A DNA stretch of 64,000 nt from Anaerolineales bacterium (GCA_020343875.1 CP070811.1:3528860-3592859), one strand, 5' to 3'. Counted from the first letter of the stretch, positions 43,472 to 53,189 are shown. A program made the numbers and translations. Notes: generated from the sequence alone by a model not told the origin.

Positions 43472-46400
43472 ATGAACCCCCAACAACAAGCTTTTTTGGA
43501 GAAATTTGGGAACCGCATGACGCTGGACAAGACAGAGCGCATGCTGTATGGGCACGACATCGCGGCTATGCCCAGCCTGATTAAGCCCTTGATCTGGAAT
43601 ACAACCCCAGATGCTGTGGTCCAACCCCAAAATGAAGCAGAACTGGCCGAGATCGTCCGCTGGGCCTATCAAGAGGGCATTCCCATTACACCCCGCGGCA
43701 AGGCATCGTCCGGCTACGGCGGCGCCATCCCCGTCAAGCAAGGACTGGTCGTCGACTTTTACCATATGAAAGATTTGCTGGCCGTCGATGCGGACGAGCT
43801 AACGGTGACCGTACAGCCAGGCATCACGTGGGAACAGCTTGACAAAAAGCTTGTGCCCCAAGGTCTTACCCTTTGCCTGTATCCCACCAGCTACCCTTCG
43901 TCATCCGTTGGCGGCTGGTTGGCCCAGGGAGGCGCCGGCATCGGCAGTTACCAATATGGATACTTTCGCCAGAATGTGATCTCCGCCAGGGTGGTGCTGC
44001 CCAGCGGTGAGGTGCGCGAATTTAGCGGCGAAGACCTGGATTTGGTTGCCGATGCCGAGGGCATTACCGGCCTCATAAGCCAGGTAACTCTGCACGTGCA
44101 GCCCCTCAGCGACGTTGACGTCGTCTCCCTGGCCTGCCCCGACGCCCACCAAGCTCAAACACTGATGCAATCCATCACTGATGCCCGGCTGCCCATCTGG
44201 TCCATGATCTTCATCAACCCTCGCATGGCAGAGATGAAGAATCGTGCTCCCATGATGGAGCACTATGGGCATCTGGTGGGGGAACGGGTGTTGCTGCCGG
44301 CCGCCTACGTCATCACCCTGGCCTTCCGCGCCCAGGACAGCCAGGTGGTTCGTGACGCGCTGCCTGAACTGATTAAGCCCTGTAAGGCGGAGATCCTAAG
44401 TGAGCGCATCGCTCATCACGAGTGGGAACATCGCTTCAAGCTAATGGTCGTCAAGCGCTTAGGCCCCTCCCTGGTGCCGGCCGAGGTTATCGTCCCTCTC
44501 TCCAGCCTGGGCGACGTGATGGCCGAAATCGAGCGAAAGGTAGACCAGCCCGTCGTAAAAGAAGGCGTCATCATCCGCGAAGGCACTGCTGGCCAGCCCG
44601 AGGTAGTCATCCTGGGCTTCATTCCCAGTGACCAGCGCAAGCTCAGCTACAACTTCGTGTTTGGCCTGGTGTTGACCATCATCAAGATCGCCAAGAAACA
44701 CGGAGGCCGACCCTATGCTACGGGCTTGTATTTCTCAAAGAAAGCCAAAGAAGTCTTGGGGGCAGAGCGAACTCAGCGGCTACGCCACTTCAAAGCCCAG
44801 GTCGACCCCAAGGGGCTGCTGAACCCAGGTAAGGTGATTGGCAACGGATTGTTAGGCACCGCTCTCAACCTGGCCAGTGCCTTTGAGCCCTTGATTCGCC
44901 CCTTCGGCAACACAGTCATCACCCAGGTTGGCGAGCGGCCTACCGAGCCGATCCGCGAGATCCCGCCCGACGTGGCCTGGTATGCCTATGCATGCTCTCA
45001 GTGCGGCTACTGCATTGACGAGTGCGACCAGTTCTATGGGCGCGGGTGGGAGAGTCAAAGCCCCCGAGGCAAGTGGTATTGGCTACGAGAGTACATGGAA
45101 GGCCGGACCGATTGGGATCAGCAAATGGTGGACACCTTCCTGGTCTGCACCACCTGCGAGATATGCAACCAGCGCTGCTCAGCGGCTTTGCCCATTGAGC
45201 CCTCCTGGATGAAGCTGCGCGGTCAACTCATCCAGGAAAAAGAGAAGATGACCTTCCCCCCCTTCGAGATGATGGCAGCCGCTACCCGAGCTGAGGGCAA
45301 CATCTGGGCCGGATATCGACACAACCGCAGCGATTGGTTCCCGGAGGACCTCCTGGAAAAGCACGGCCCGCACCACAAGGCCAAACACGTTTACTTCGCC
45401 GGCTGTACCGCCAGCTACGTCGAAAACGACATCGGCATGGCCAGTGTGCGGCTGCTGGACGAAGCTGGAGTGGACTTCACCTACCTGGGCGAGCAAGAGA
45501 ACTGCTGCGCCACGCCCATGCTGGTCGCTGGCAAATGGGACCTCTTCGTGGATACGATGAAGAAGAATATTCAGGCAGTCCAGAATGCCGGCGCCGACAC
45601 CGTCGTCAGCTCGTGCCCCGCCTGCGATATGATGTGGCGTCATGCCTATCCAGCCTGGGCCAAGAAGCTGGGTATCGAGTACGGCATAACCGCCAAACAC
45701 TACACTGAGATCGTGGCGGAGAAAATCGGAGCCGGCGAGTTCAAGTTCCCGGAGAATGGTACGCAACCCACCACCGTCACCTGGCACGACTCGTGCCACA
45801 TCGGTCGCGTGTCCGGCGTCTACGAACCACCCCGGGACCTGATCAGGGCCATCCCCAACGTTGACTTCGTAGAGATGAGCCACCACCATCAGAATTCTCA
45901 CTGCTGTGGCTCCGTGCTGACCCTCATCAAAGAGCCAGACGTGGCCGCTGACATCGGAGAAATCCGCCTCAATGAGGCGGTTGAGGCTGGTGCAGAAAAA
46001 GTGTTGGCCCTGTGCCCGTGCTGCCAGTTCCAGCTGCGAGTCAGCGCCGATAAGAAGAATGCGCCAGTAGAAATTGTCGACCTGGCCCGCTTCGCCTCTT
46101 CAGCCCTGGGCTACGATTTCCCCGATCCCAACCCCGAAGTGCAGGCCCAGTGGGCCGTTTTCGAAGCCATGATCGACTTGATGACGCCCCAAGGGTTCGC
46201 CAATCTGATGGGCAGCATGTGGCCGGAGCTTATCGACGCGATGCCCTTCGGTATGGGGCCTATGATGCGCTTGATGGGCAAGATTCCAGGCACCTTGGAG
46301 ATGATGAAGCCTATGTTCCCCATCCTGTTCCCACACCTCCTGCCCATGATGATGCCTAAAGTCATGCCGGTAATGCTGGAGCGAGTCAAAGAACGCATCC

Positions 46401-46558
46401 CCATGCCAGAGTACATGGCCGAACAAATGCCGGACATGATGCCCCAGGTGATGGATAATCTGATGCCACATATGATCGGCGACGTCGTGCCACTGGTGAC
46501 AGGTCCGATGATCGCCTACTTAAGAGGGAAGAACGGAAGCAACGGCAAGTTGAACTAG
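43472..46558 (+). CDS. FAD-linked oxidase/Fe-S/CCG-domain oxidoreductase with Met-rich tail (GlcD/D-lactate dehydrogenase type)
   Basis: 1028 residues. FAD-binding PCMH domain (about 45-230, with RGKASSGYGGAIP and GGWLAQGGAGIGSYQYG) and FAD-oxidase C-terminal domain (about 230-460), as in GlcD. Two 4Fe-4S clusters follow (CSQCGYCIDEC from Cys508; CTTCEICNQRC from Cys559). Then two CCG domains (Cys near 678 and 811) as in heterodisulfide reductase/GlcF. Relatives oxidise glycolate, D-lactate or 2-hydroxyglutarate and pass electrons to quinone or another carrier. A tail of about 116 residues (904-1020) with about 25 Met has no family that I know. GGAGAAGG precedes ATG 43472. Confidence 0.9.
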   Translation: MNPQQQAFLEKFGNRMTLDKTERMLYGHDIAAMPSLIKPLIWNTTPDAVVQPQNEAELAEIVRWAYQEGIPITPRGKASSGYGGAIPVKQGLVVDFYHMKDLLAVDADELTVTVQPGITWEQLDKKLVPQGLTLCLYPTSYPSSSVGGWLAQGGAGIGSYQYGYFRQNVISARVVLPSGEVREFSGEDLDLVADAEGITGLISQVTLHVQPLSDVDVVSLACPDAHQAQTLMQSITDARLPIWSMIFINPRMAEMKNRAPMMEHYGHLVGERVLLPAAYVITLAFRAQDSQVVRDALPELIKPCKAEILSERIAHHEWEHRFKLMVVKRLGPSLVPAEVIVPLSSLGDVMAEIERKVDQPVVKEGVIIREGTAGQPEVVILGFIPSDQRKLSYNFVFGLVLTIIKIAKKHGGRPYATGLYFSKKAKEVLGAERTQRLRHFKAQVDPKGLLNPGKVIGNGLLGTALNLASAFEPLIRPFGNTVITQVGERPTEPIREIPPDVAWYAYACSQCGYCIDECDQFYGRGWESQSPRGKWYWLREYMEGRTDWDQQMVDTFLVCTTCEICNQRCSAALPIEPSWMKLRGQLIQEKEKMTFPPFEMMAAATRAEGNIWAGYRHNRSDWFPEDLLEKHGPHHKAKHVYFAGCTASYVENDIGMASVRLLDEAGVDFTYLGEQENCCATPMLVAGKWDLFVDTMKKNIQAVQNAGADTVVSSCPACDMMWRHAYPAWAKKLGIEYGITAKHYTEIVAEKIGAGEFKFPENGTQPTTVTWHDSCHIGRVSGVYEPPRDLIRAIPNVDFVEMSHHHQNSHCCGSVLTLIKEPDVAADIGEIRLNEAVEAGAEKVLALCPCCQFQLRVSADKKNAPVEIVDLARFASSALGYDFPDPNPEVQAQWAVFEAMIDLMTPQGFANLMGSMWPELIDAMPFGMGPMMRLMGKIPGTLEMMKPMFPILFPHLLPMMMPKVMPVMLERVKERIPMPEYMAEQMPDMMPQVMDNLMPHMIGDVVPLVTGPMIAYLRGKNGSNGKLN

Positions 46559-46574
46559 AATCAGCTTCTGAAGC

Positions 46575-46616
46575 GCATCAAGAAGGGCGCCCCGGCCGGG
46601 ACGCCCTTCTTGATGC
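46575..46616. terminator. Strong hairpin after the oxidoreductase gene
   Basis: GCATCAAGAAGGGCG (46575-46589) and CGCCCTTCTTGATGC (46602-46616) form a perfect 15-bp stem with a 12-base GC-rich loop. No T tract follows, but its position and strength suit transcription termination. Confidence 0.75.
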
Positions 46617-46677
46617 TCGAATATCCCCAGTCAGCCACTGCGACCGAAATCTCTCACAGAACTCGCAGTCAATAAGC

Positions 46678-46705
46678 TTGCCACCCCCAACAAACTCGTT
46701 ATAAT
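46678..46705 (+). promoter_or_regulatory. Promoter of the low-molecular-weight phosphatase gene
   Basis: TTGCCA (46678-46683), 16-base spacer, TATAAT (46700-46705). The predicted start near 46712 supports GTG 46736 as the translation start. Confidence 0.65.
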
Positions 46706-46735
46706 CAAATCAAATCTTTGGGCCAGGAGCGAAAT

Positions 46736-47206
46736 GTGATTCAGATTCTATTCGTTTGCTACGGGAACATCTGTCGTTCGCCGATGGCAGAAGCAGTCTT
46801 TCAAAATATGGTGGAGGAGGCCGGCCTGTCGGATGAGATCACAGTGGACTCGGCCGGCACCAGCGCCATCAATATAGGACAGCCAGCGCATCGAGGTACT
46901 CGAGAGGTGCTTGACCGTCATGGCATCTCCTACCGAGGCAGCGCCCACCAGGTAGCACTGGACGATCTTTACCAAGCAGACTATGTAATAGTCATGGACG
47001 CAGACAACGCCTTCAGCCTGAAAGCGATGGTCCCGCGGGGCACGCTGGACGGAAAACTACACATGCTGCTTGACTTCGCCCCCCTGGCTTTACCTCGCGA
47101 AGTGCCCGATCCAATTTACGACGGTCGCTTCCAGTATGTGTATGACCTAATCGAGGCCGGTTGCCACGGCTTGCTGGAACACGTTCGCGCCAGACACGGT
47201 CTTTAA
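46736..47206 (+). CDS. Low-molecular-weight protein-tyrosine phosphatase
   Basis: Cytoplasmic phosphatase of 156 residues. The P-loop is VCYGNICRSPMAEAVF (nucleophile Cys8, Arg14) and the general acid is Asp125 in EVPDPIYDG. All catalytic residues are present. The family removes phosphate from protein tyrosines, often on polysaccharide-export kinases; arsenate reductases of this fold lack the DP motif. GTG 46736 is chosen because GGAG lies 7-8 bases upstream. TTG 46718 would leave no room for a ribosome site after the transcription start. It converges with rnz. Confidence 0.92.
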   Translation: MIQILFVCYGNICRSPMAEAVFQNMVEEAGLSDEITVDSAGTSAINIGQPAHRGTREVLDRHGISYRGSAHQVALDDLYQADYVIVMDADNAFSLKAMVPRGTLDGKLHMLLDFAPLALPREVPDPIYDGRFQYVYDLIEAGCHGLLEHVRARHGL

Positions 47207-47254
47207 ACTGGGAAGGACAGGAGATTCTGGGCCTCTGACTTGTTCCTGGCCCCG

Positions 47255-48178
47255 TCAAGCCTTCTGCTTCAAGACCTTGAGCCGGTCAAAATCTCGAGCC
47301 ACCTGCACCTCAGGAAAGATGGCCTGCGCCTCGGCAAATACCTCAGACTCACGGTAGCGACGAGAGATATGAGTGAGGCAGAGCCTTCTCACCCCCGCCT
47401 CAACTGCCAGCCGAGCGGCCTGCGCGGCCGTCAGGTGCCCAAATTTACGGGCCATATCGGCCTCTACGTCTAGGTAGGTGGCCTCAATGACCAATGTGTC
47501 AGCCCCTTGCACCTCATCCAGCAAGTCATCAGTACGACCCGCGTCCCCGACAAAGACCAGCTTGGTGCCTGGCACCGGTTCACCCAACACATCGTCAGGG
47601 ATGATAGTCCGCCCATCAGCCAAAGTGACTGGCTCGCCGCTGACCAGTATCTTGCGCTCCGGGCCAGCCGGCACTCCCAGCGCCTCAGCCTTCTCCGCCA
47701 GGAATGGCCGGTGTGCCTTTTCCTCAAAAGCGAAGCCAAAACAGTCTGGCCCTCGGTGAGACACGGGAAAGGCGCGCAGTCGAAATCTGTTATCTTCCAT
47801 GATCACGCCTGGCTCGAGTTCCACAAAGTCAATCTGGAGCAAGGAGCTGGCTCCACGCAGCACCACGCCCAGCAAGAGGTCCTTGACACGATCCAACGCC
47901 CAAGCCCCGGCGTAAATCTCCACGTGATCGATCGCCTCCCACCTGCTGAAAGTCGAGGCCAACCCTCCCAGCCCCAAGATGTGATCCAGGTGTCCATGCG
48001 TGATCAGGATCTTATCCAACCTCTTGAAACCCAATCCGCTCTTGAGCAACTGACGTTGCGTCCCCTCACCGCAGTCAATGAGGAAGCGATACTCATTGTG
48101 CAGCACCACTTGGGCCGATAGCCCTCGGTGGATGCTGGGCGCGCTAGCTGACGTACCTAGAAAGATGAGTTCGAACAC
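47255..48178 (-). CDS. rnz: Ribonuclease Z
   Basis: tRNA 3'-processing endonuclease of the metallo-beta-lactamase fold, 307 residues. The metal site is [13 protein letters not shown], with [17 protein letters not shown] and LTHISRRY supplying further ligands. The GTSASAPS N-terminal block is standard. GTG 48178 is preferred: AAGGAG lies 9 bases upstream and it gives normal family length. The frame stays open for 80 codons upstream, but that part crosses a repeat element and is not conserved protein. It is the last gene of a minus-strand series beginning at dcd. Confidence 0.93.
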   Translation of the reverse strand: MFELIFLGTSASAPSIHRGLSAQVVLHNEYRFLIDCGEGTQRQLLKSGLGFKRLDKILITHGHLDHILGLGGLASTFSRWEAIDHVEIYAGAWALDRVKDLLLGVVLRGASSLLQIDFVELEPGVIMEDNRFRLRAFPVSHRGPDCFGFAFEEKAHRPFLAEKAEALGVPAGPERKILVSGEPVTLADGRTIIPDDVLGEPVPGTKLVFVGDAGRTDDLLDEVQGADTLVIEATYLDVEADMARKFGHLTAAQAARLAVEAGVRRLCLTHISRRYRESEVFAEAQAIFPEVQVARDFDRLKVLKQKA

Positions 48179-48317
48179 AGTCCGCCGCTCCTTACTGGAA
48201 ACTCCAATTTCGCAAGTGCGACTCGCCGCGAATGTGTCAACAGCAAAACATAGTCGAGTCAGACTCACTTCGAACAAGCGTGAATGGACCGCATCAAAAG
48301 TGCATTGCGCCTTCTGG

Positions 48318-48419
48318 CCTAACCACAGGGTGTCTCCCCAAAAATGGGGAAGCACAGGGGCGTATTCCCCCCCAGGTTTGTCCCGATTTCCCAAAAATCT
48401 GGGACGCACCCTAACCACA
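48318..48419. repeat. Small repeat element bounded by CCTAACCACA direct repeats
   Basis: CCTAACCACA stands at 48318-48327 and 48410-48419. Inside are two related dyads: TCCCCAAAAATGGGGA (palindromic, 48334-48349) and a CCCAAAAATCTGGGA unit (48390-48404), each followed by a GCAC. It looks like a short non-autonomous repeat in the rnz-rtcA gap. The rnz frame happens to run through it. Confidence 0.55.
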
Positions 48420-48431
48420 CTCGAAGGGGGA

Positions 48432-49490
48432 TCAGACTACAGGTTGAAGATCTACCCGGCACCCCTCCACGCTGACAGTCGCCAACCCAAACTGCTCTAC
48501 TACCCAGGCATTGGTGCTCAGGTGGCGGCTGACCCGCTCTACAGTAAAGCTAGATGCCCCACCTGCCAGCGCCAATGGCAATATCAATTGATCGGCCAGG
48601 TGTTCGTCAAATGCTGCAGCAGAGTCTCGGTGGCCCAGCAGCGCAGCAACCGCCTCCTCCGCCACTGCCTCTGAGGGTTTACCCTTGGCCCCCAGCTGAC
48701 TGAAGCCAGCCCGGGCATGCTCATATTCGGCTGTAAGGAAAATCCCTGCCCCTGCGCAGGCAGCTCGCACGCGCAAGGGCTCAATTGAGGCGCTAATACC
48801 CGCCGCAGCCAGCAACGATCGGGCCCGGTCACTCATACGCTGCGGGATATGCGAAGGTAAGTTGGCCGCCACCGCCCGCCCCCACACCTGGCGCAACGCT
48901 CCGCGCTCAACTTGCGCGACGGGTAGCAGCTTCAGGTCCGTTCCCAGCCCCTGAATTGTAGCTTGAATCTCCCCTTGCCCCGCCGGATACCATCCCCATT
49001 TTACCAAATGTAAAGTCGCTTCCACACCCATCCTGGCCAGCGTCGGCAGCCACGCATCGCGGACGTAGTCGAATGGAGGGCTCCAGGCCACGTGCGTGCC
49101 ACCTCGAACAACGACCGTCGATTGGCCTTTAGCGATGACTAAGGGCAGCAAGATGGCTTGAAAAACAAGGGTGCTCGCCCCGGCGCTGCCGCCTTCCCTG
49201 GCATCGGCCACGTCGAAGACATAATCACCCGCTCGGGGCGGCCCGTCGGGCACAAAGGTGAGCGATTGAGAGCCAAGCTCGTCACCGGTCACGCGGGCGT
49301 TGCAGACTGAAGCCACAGCTCGCACACCGGTGAGATGTTGTGCTGCCAGGCCTGGATTCTTACGCCCGGCCCGGATCTTCTTGATGCGAATCGCCCGTCC
49401 GGTGATAGCAGCCAACGCCAGCGCAGTGCGCAAAATCTGGCCACCCCCTTCGCCATAGGAACCGTCAATGACTAAGTGACCGCCGCCCAC
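48432..49490 (-). CDS. rtcA: RNA 3'-terminal phosphate cyclase
   Basis: ATP-dependent enzyme that converts RNA 3'-phosphate to a 2',3'-cyclic phosphate, 352 residues. [20 protein letters not shown] (N-terminus), [19 protein letters not shown] and the C-terminal [17 protein letters not shown], with the His that becomes adenylylated, are all present. GTG 49490 starts immediately before the conserved core. No rtcB or rtcR is in the window. It lies 18 bases after the HAD gene, in the dcd series. Confidence 0.93.
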   Translation of the reverse strand: MGGGHLVIDGSYGEGGGQILRTALALAAITGRAIRIKKIRAGRKNPGLAAQHLTGVRAVASVCNARVTGDELGSQSLTFVPDGPPRAGDYVFDVADAREGGSAGASTLVFQAILLPLVIAKGQSTVVVRGGTHVAWSPPFDYVRDAWLPTLARMGVEATLHLVKWGWYPAGQGEIQATIQGLGTDLKLLPVAQVERGALRQVWGRAVAANLPSHIPQRMSDRARSLLAAAGISASIEPLRVRAACAGAGIFLTAEYEHARAGFSQLGAKGKPSEAVAEEAVAALLGHRDSAAAFDEHLADQLILPLALAGGASSFTVERVSRHLSTNAWVVEQFGLATVSVEGCRVDLQPVV

Positions 49491-49508
49491 GCCGCAATCC
49501 CTTCCACC

Positions 49509-50198
49509 TTATTCTAAACCCAATAGAAGCAGCAATTCCGCCAGCCGGTGAATCTTGGGGACTCCTTTGCCGCCGGCTTCCGGCCATATGTCTCGCGCGT
49601 CGATCAGTACTGCGTGCAAACCCGCATTGCACGCGCCTTCGATGTCGGCGGAGGGAGTGTCCCCCACAAAAAGTGCCTGCTGCGCCGCCACCCCAGCCCT
49701 TGCCAGAGCCAGATCGAAGAGGGCCCTGTCAGGTTTGTAGGCACCCGCCTCTTCAGAGATCAACACAAAATCCACCTGTCGGTCCAGGCCATGATGACGG
49801 ATCTTACGAGATTGCATCGTCGTGAAGCCATTGGTGACAATTCCTAGCTTCAGGCCAGCTGAACTCAGTCGGCCGACGGCGGTCAGTGCGTCGTCGAACA
49901 GGCGGGTGGCAGCAATGATGCGATCCTCCCAGTCCTGGAGCATCGGCTCGGCCAGGCGGTCATCAACCTTCAATGCACGTAAGGTGTTGACAAAGGAATA
50001 CAGCCGGGCTACGTCACCGGCTAGCACACCATCGACCGCCATATACCACAAGTCGTGGTTCTTGACCCAGAACGTGTCCCAGAATTTCTCCTGTGTGGCC
50101 GGCGCCAGCCTCTCTGCAAAGACATCAAAGGTCTCACGGCACAGGTCTTCAATCTGGCGCGTATGCTCAATCAGGGTGCCATCCAGGTCGAAGAGCAC
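49509..50198 (-). CDS. HAD-family hydrolase
   Basis: Phosphatase-like HAD enzyme of 229 residues. Motif I is LFDLDGTLIE (nucleophile Asp4), motif II IVTNGF, motif III Lys in AYKPDRALFD, and motif IV VGDTPSADIEGA. The helical cap domain spans about 15-95. It is similar to YjjG-type pyrimidine nucleotidases or phosphoglycolate phosphatase-like enzymes; the substrate is not assignable. The GTG at 50198 is the only usable start before an in-frame TAG 12 bases upstream, which makes the N-terminus unusually short. Confidence 0.85.
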   Translation of the reverse strand: MLFDLDGTLIEHTRQIEDLCRETFDVFAERLAPATQEKFWDTFWVKNHDLWYMAVDGVLAGDVARLYSFVNTLRALKVDDRLAEPMLQDWEDRIIAATRLFDDALTAVGRLSSAGLKLGIVTNGFTTMQSRKIRHHGLDRQVDFVLISEEAGAYKPDRALFDLALARAGVAAQQALFVGDTPSADIEGACNAGLHAVLIDARDIWPEAGGKGVPKIHRLAELLLLLGLE

Positions 50199-50221
50199 TG
50201 CAGCGATCTAAACATACTTTA

Positions 50222-50647
50222 TCACCGCACCTCAACGTTGGCTTCAAAAGACGTTACCCGTAGCCGCACCTCATCAGGGATGCGAACGCTTTTGCCAGCC
50301 GGATAATCATAGTACACCATCACACCCTCGGCCAGCGCCGCAACTTGGCTGTCGGTTTCAATACATTGCTCGACCACGAAGCTGGAGTTTCGCATCTCAA
50401 GCACCCGAGTACCAACCTCCACTGTCTGGCCATAGAAAATCGGTTTCTTGAACTGACACGAAATCTGCGCCAATATCAACCCCACCCCGGCCAGTTTGAA
50501 AGGCTGACTCCGGTGAACTACCTGGCGCACATACTCGACGCGGGCCGTCTCCAGGTATGTAAAGAAGACAGCATTGTTGACGTGTCCCATGGCGTCCACA
50601 TCCCGAAAACGAACGCTAATGGGCATCGAATGTCGAAATCCTTCCAT
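50222..50647 (-). CDS. Acyl-CoA thioesterase, 4HBT/YbgC-like
   Basis: Hotdog-fold thioesterase of 141 residues. RFRDVDAMGHVNNAVFFTYLETAR contains the catalytic-region Asp and the GHVNN motif of the 4-hydroxybenzoyl-CoA thioesterase family. It hydrolyses acyl-CoA thioesters; the chain preference is unknown. ATG 50647 is chosen over the in-frame GTG at 50665 because GGAGGGAG stands 7-8 bases before it. It lies between dcd and the HAD gene with gaps under 25 bases. Confidence 0.88.
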   Translation of the reverse strand: MEGFRHSMPISVRFRDVDAMGHVNNAVFFTYLETARVEYVRQVVHRSQPFKLAGVGLILAQISCQFKKPIFYGQTVEVGTRVLEMRNSSFVVEQCIETDSQVAALAEGVMVYYDYPAGKSVRIPDEVRLRVTSFEANVEVR

Positions 50648-50670
50648 AGACGTGGCTCCCTCCACGAGGG

Positions 50671-51234
50671 TTAATTACGGTTGATATGGGGCAACGTAAT
50701 GCCAGTCTGCTTTTGATACTTGCCTTTCTTGTCGGCATACGACACACGGCAGATTTCATCGGCTTGAAAAAAGAGGACCTGGGCTATGCCTTCGTTGGAA
50801 TATATACGGGCAGGCAAAGGGGTAGTATTCGAAATCTCCAGCGTCACAAAACCTTCCCATTCCGGCTCGAAAGGAGTCACGTTCACGATAATACCACAAC
50901 GCGCATAGGTGCTCTTGCCTACGCAAATCGTCAGCACATCGCGGGGAATGCGAAAATACTCAATAGTGCGGGCCAAGGCAAACGAATTGGGAGGTATGGT
51001 GCACACCTCGCCCCTGAATTCAACGAAAGAACGGTCATCAAATTTCTTGGGGTCCACCACTGTAGTATTCACATTGGTGAAAATCTTGAATTCGTCGGCC
51101 ACCCGGATATCATAGCCGTAAGAAGAAAGTCCGTACGAGACGACTCCCTCCTTCACCTGCCCTGACTCAAAGGGCTCAATCATGCCATGTTCCCGGGCCA
51201 TTTTCTCAATCCAGTGATCGGCTTTGATGCTCAT
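50671..51234 (-). CDS. dcd: dCTP deaminase
   Basis: Converts dCTP to dUTP (possibly also on to dUMP) in pyrimidine deoxynucleotide synthesis, 187 residues. [40 protein letters not shown] (catalytic Glu in the EPEW region) and EGIAQVLFF are standard. It starts ATG 51234 after a 70-80-base leader from a good promoter. It is the first gene of the minus-strand series dcd, thioesterase, HAD, rtcA, rnz. Confidence 0.95.
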   Translation of the reverse strand: MSIKADHWIEKMAREHGMIEPFESGQVKEGVVSYGLSSYGYDIRVADEFKIFTNVNTTVVDPKKFDDRSFVEFRGEVCTIPPNSFALARTIEYFRIPRDVLTICVGKSTYARCGIIVNVTPFEPEWEGFVTLEISNTTPLPARIYSNEGIAQVLFFQADEICRVSYADKKGKYQKQTGITLPHINRN

Positions 51235-51315
51235 AAACGCTTGAGAAGACCTCCCTACACAAGATAAGCTGATCCTTGAAGCACAAACAAAGTCCAGGCG
51301 CTAAAATGCGCCCGA

Positions 51316-51344
51316 ATTATACCAGGGGGTAACCTGCAGAGCAA
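51316..51344 (-). promoter_or_regulatory. Promoter of the dcd series
   Basis: On the minus strand, TTGCTC (51344-51339), 17-base spacer, TATAAT (51321-51316). It has the same -35 hexamer as the rpsB promoter. Confidence 0.7.
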
Positions 51345-51406
51345 GCATCAACCAGATGAGGCCAGAAGGCGTCAGTGGAGATGAGTAAAGCCCACCCTCT
51401 CCCCAA

Positions 51407-52921
51407 TTAGCCCGTTGTCCTTCCAGCCCGCAGCTGCCTACGGGCCAGCAACCGGCGGATGCGCATATGCTGCTCGCGTGAGAGGGGATAAAATGCGGCG
51501 CAGATCACACCCGTCAACAACAACAGAGCCGGGATCGGCCCCACCAAACCCCGGATGACCCACAGTGAGCGGTCTGTCTGTGGCAGGTTGGGCACGTAAC
51601 CACCCCAGTCGAGCAATAGCAGAGCCATGGGCACCGCCACCGAGGAGGCGACCTTATTCATCAGCGTCACCAGGCTGTAGTAGGTACCTTCACGCCGGGT
51701 ACCGGTGCGCAACTCATCCCATTCCAGCGCATCGGGAATCATGGAAAAGGGGATGATGTGCGCCGTGCTGACACCCACCCCCGCCAGGGCAGCCAAGGCC
51801 AACACCACCGGCAAGGGCGTGCCTGGCTGCAGCGAGATGAGCGCCAATTGCACCGCGACCCAGAAAAGCATCCCTACCACATACGCACTCCGCTTGCTGA
51901 ACCGCTGAGCGAACCAGCTCCAAAAGGGTAACCAGACCAGCGCGCTAACGAAGACGGTGGCCATCACTTCGGTCAAACGATCAGGTATTCCCAACCAGTA
52001 TTGCACGAAGAAGGGCAGTATCGAGACAACCACCGCTACTGCCGTCCAGGTAAACAGAAATATCCCCATAGCAAACAGAAAAGGGCGATTGTAGCCGAAG
52101 ACGCGCATGATAACCCCTGAGGCAAAGACCAGCACCCCCATAAAGATCATCATCCCGTTTCCCCACCATACTATAAGCCAGCCCAACCCCAGCCCGGCTG
52201 CAATCGCACCTACCAGCCAGTGAGCCTGCAACCAACCCATCAGCGAGTTGATCAAATCGCCCAAATCGGAGGAAGGCGCTTCGCGTTGATGCTCCGGCTT
52301 TTCCTGCGCAGTCAGATAGACGCCTGCTAGGGGAAGCGCAGCGATCACCGCAAAGATCGCAGCCACCACCACATGACCAGTGCGTGGCTCACCGAAAAGG
52401 CTGATCAGGTCAGGTGCCAGATAGGCGACCATGCCTGCCACGATGGAGAAAAGCATGCGATACATATTGAGCGAGGTACGTTCATCGTAATCAGGCGTCA
52501 GTTCGGGGGTAAGGGCGTAGTATGGCACGCTGACCAACGTAGCCGTCGCATCAAACAGGAAATAGGCCAGGCTGTAATAAACAGCCAGCGCTGTAACACT
52601 TGCCAGGGGAGGAACCCACCACAACAATATAAACGCCAGCCCAAATGGCACTGCCCCAAAAAGCAAAAATGGGCGACGGCGCCCCCAACGAGTCCGGGTC
52701 CGGTCGCTGACGAAGCCTACCAACGGATCATTGATCCAATCCCAGGTCCGCCCGGCAAAGATCGAAGCGGCTGCCAGGGTTGGTGGCAGTCCCACAATAT
52801 CGAGAAGGAACTTGGCGAAGAGAAAATCCAGGGTGGTATAAGTCAGGCTGAAACCTGTATCGCCAGCTCCATAGAAGAATTTAAGGCGGCGCGACAGGCG
52901 CGACATGTCAGACTCATTCAC
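51407..52921 (-). CDS. GPH-family sugar:cation symporter (MFS)
   Basis: Inner-membrane transporter of 504 residues with 12 hydrophobic segments. The N-terminal FFYGAGDTGFSLTYT, then FAGRTWDWINDPLVGFVSDRTRTRWGRRRPFL, is the signature of glycoside-pentoside-hexuronide symporters such as MelB, where Asp residues bind the coupling cation. The sugar carried is unknown. GTG 52921 has GGAGAGG upstream. In-frame ATG 52906 is an alternative. A minus-strand extended -10 promoter lies about 45 bases upstream. It is not obviously linked to neighbouring genes. Confidence 0.9.
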   Translation of the reverse strand: MNESDMSRLSRRLKFFYGAGDTGFSLTYTTLDFLFAKFLLDIVGLPPTLAAASIFAGRTWDWINDPLVGFVSDRTRTRWGRRRPFLLFGAVPFGLAFILLWWVPPLASVTALAVYYSLAYFLFDATATLVSVPYYALTPELTPDYDERTSLNMYRMLFSIVAGMVAYLAPDLISLFGEPRTGHVVVAAIFAVIAALPLAGVYLTAQEKPEHQREAPSSDLGDLINSLMGWLQAHWLVGAIAAGLGLGWLIVWWGNGMMIFMGVLVFASGVIMRVFGYNRPFLFAMGIFLFTWTAVAVVVSILPFFVQYWLGIPDRLTEVMATVFVSALVWLPFWSWFAQRFSKRSAYVVGMLFWVAVQLALISLQPGTPLPVVLALAALAGVGVSTAHIIPFSMIPDALEWDELRTGTRREGTYYSLVTLMNKVASSVAVPMALLLLDWGGYVPNLPQTDRSLWVIRGLVGPIPALLLLTGVICAAFYPLSREQHMRIRRLLARRQLRAGRTTG

Positions 52922-52965
52922 GAGCCTCTCCTCCCGGCTGAGCCTACAGACTGGGTTGACACCGA

Positions 52966-52971
52966 ATTATA
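52966..52971 (-). promoter_or_regulatory. Extended -10 element for the symporter gene
   Basis: On the minus strand, TGCTATAAT ending at 52966. No clear -35. The leader to GTG 52921 would be about 38 bases. Confidence 0.45.
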
Positions 52972-53063
52972 GCATTAGCTACAACAATCCGGTAGTTATC
53001 GGGCAAGAGTGCCCCAGACTCTTTCTTTCCAAAGATTTTGAGCATATCCTTGGCGCCGATAAT

Positions 53064-53092
53064 TTGCTCAATCACCTTTATCGTGTTATACT
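53064..53092 (+). promoter_or_regulatory. Promoter of the rpsB operon
   Basis: TTGCTC (53064-53069), 17-base spacer, TATACT (53087-53092). The predicted start is near 53099. Confidence 0.7.
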
Positions 53093-53124
53093 CTCCGTTC
53101 GAGCTAAGAGCCTCACAGATCACA

Positions 53125-53189
53125 CGCCCTCCGACTCGAGAGGATGTGCCTGGTTGCCAACCAGGTCCCTGCTGGGAATGAAGAGGGCG
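53125..53189 (+). promoter_or_regulatory. Structured rpsB leader, possible S2 autoregulatory site
   Basis: CGCCCTC (53125-53131) pairs with GAGGGCG (53183-53189), enclosing the perfect hairpin CCTGGTT-GCC-AACCAGG (53149-53165). It lies between the promoter and the AAGGAG site. rpsB leaders bind S2 in some bacteria; here this is inference from position. Confidence 0.4.

Noticed and set aside
45179..45901. 240-codon minus-strand frame within the oxidoreductase gene
   Set aside because: Overlaps the CCG domains, which are unmistakable on the plus strand.
48179..48418. 80-codon N-terminal extension of ribonuclease Z
   Set aside because: It crosses the CCTAACCACA-bounded repeat, adds non-family residues and lacks a ribosome site; GTG 48178 has AAGGAG.
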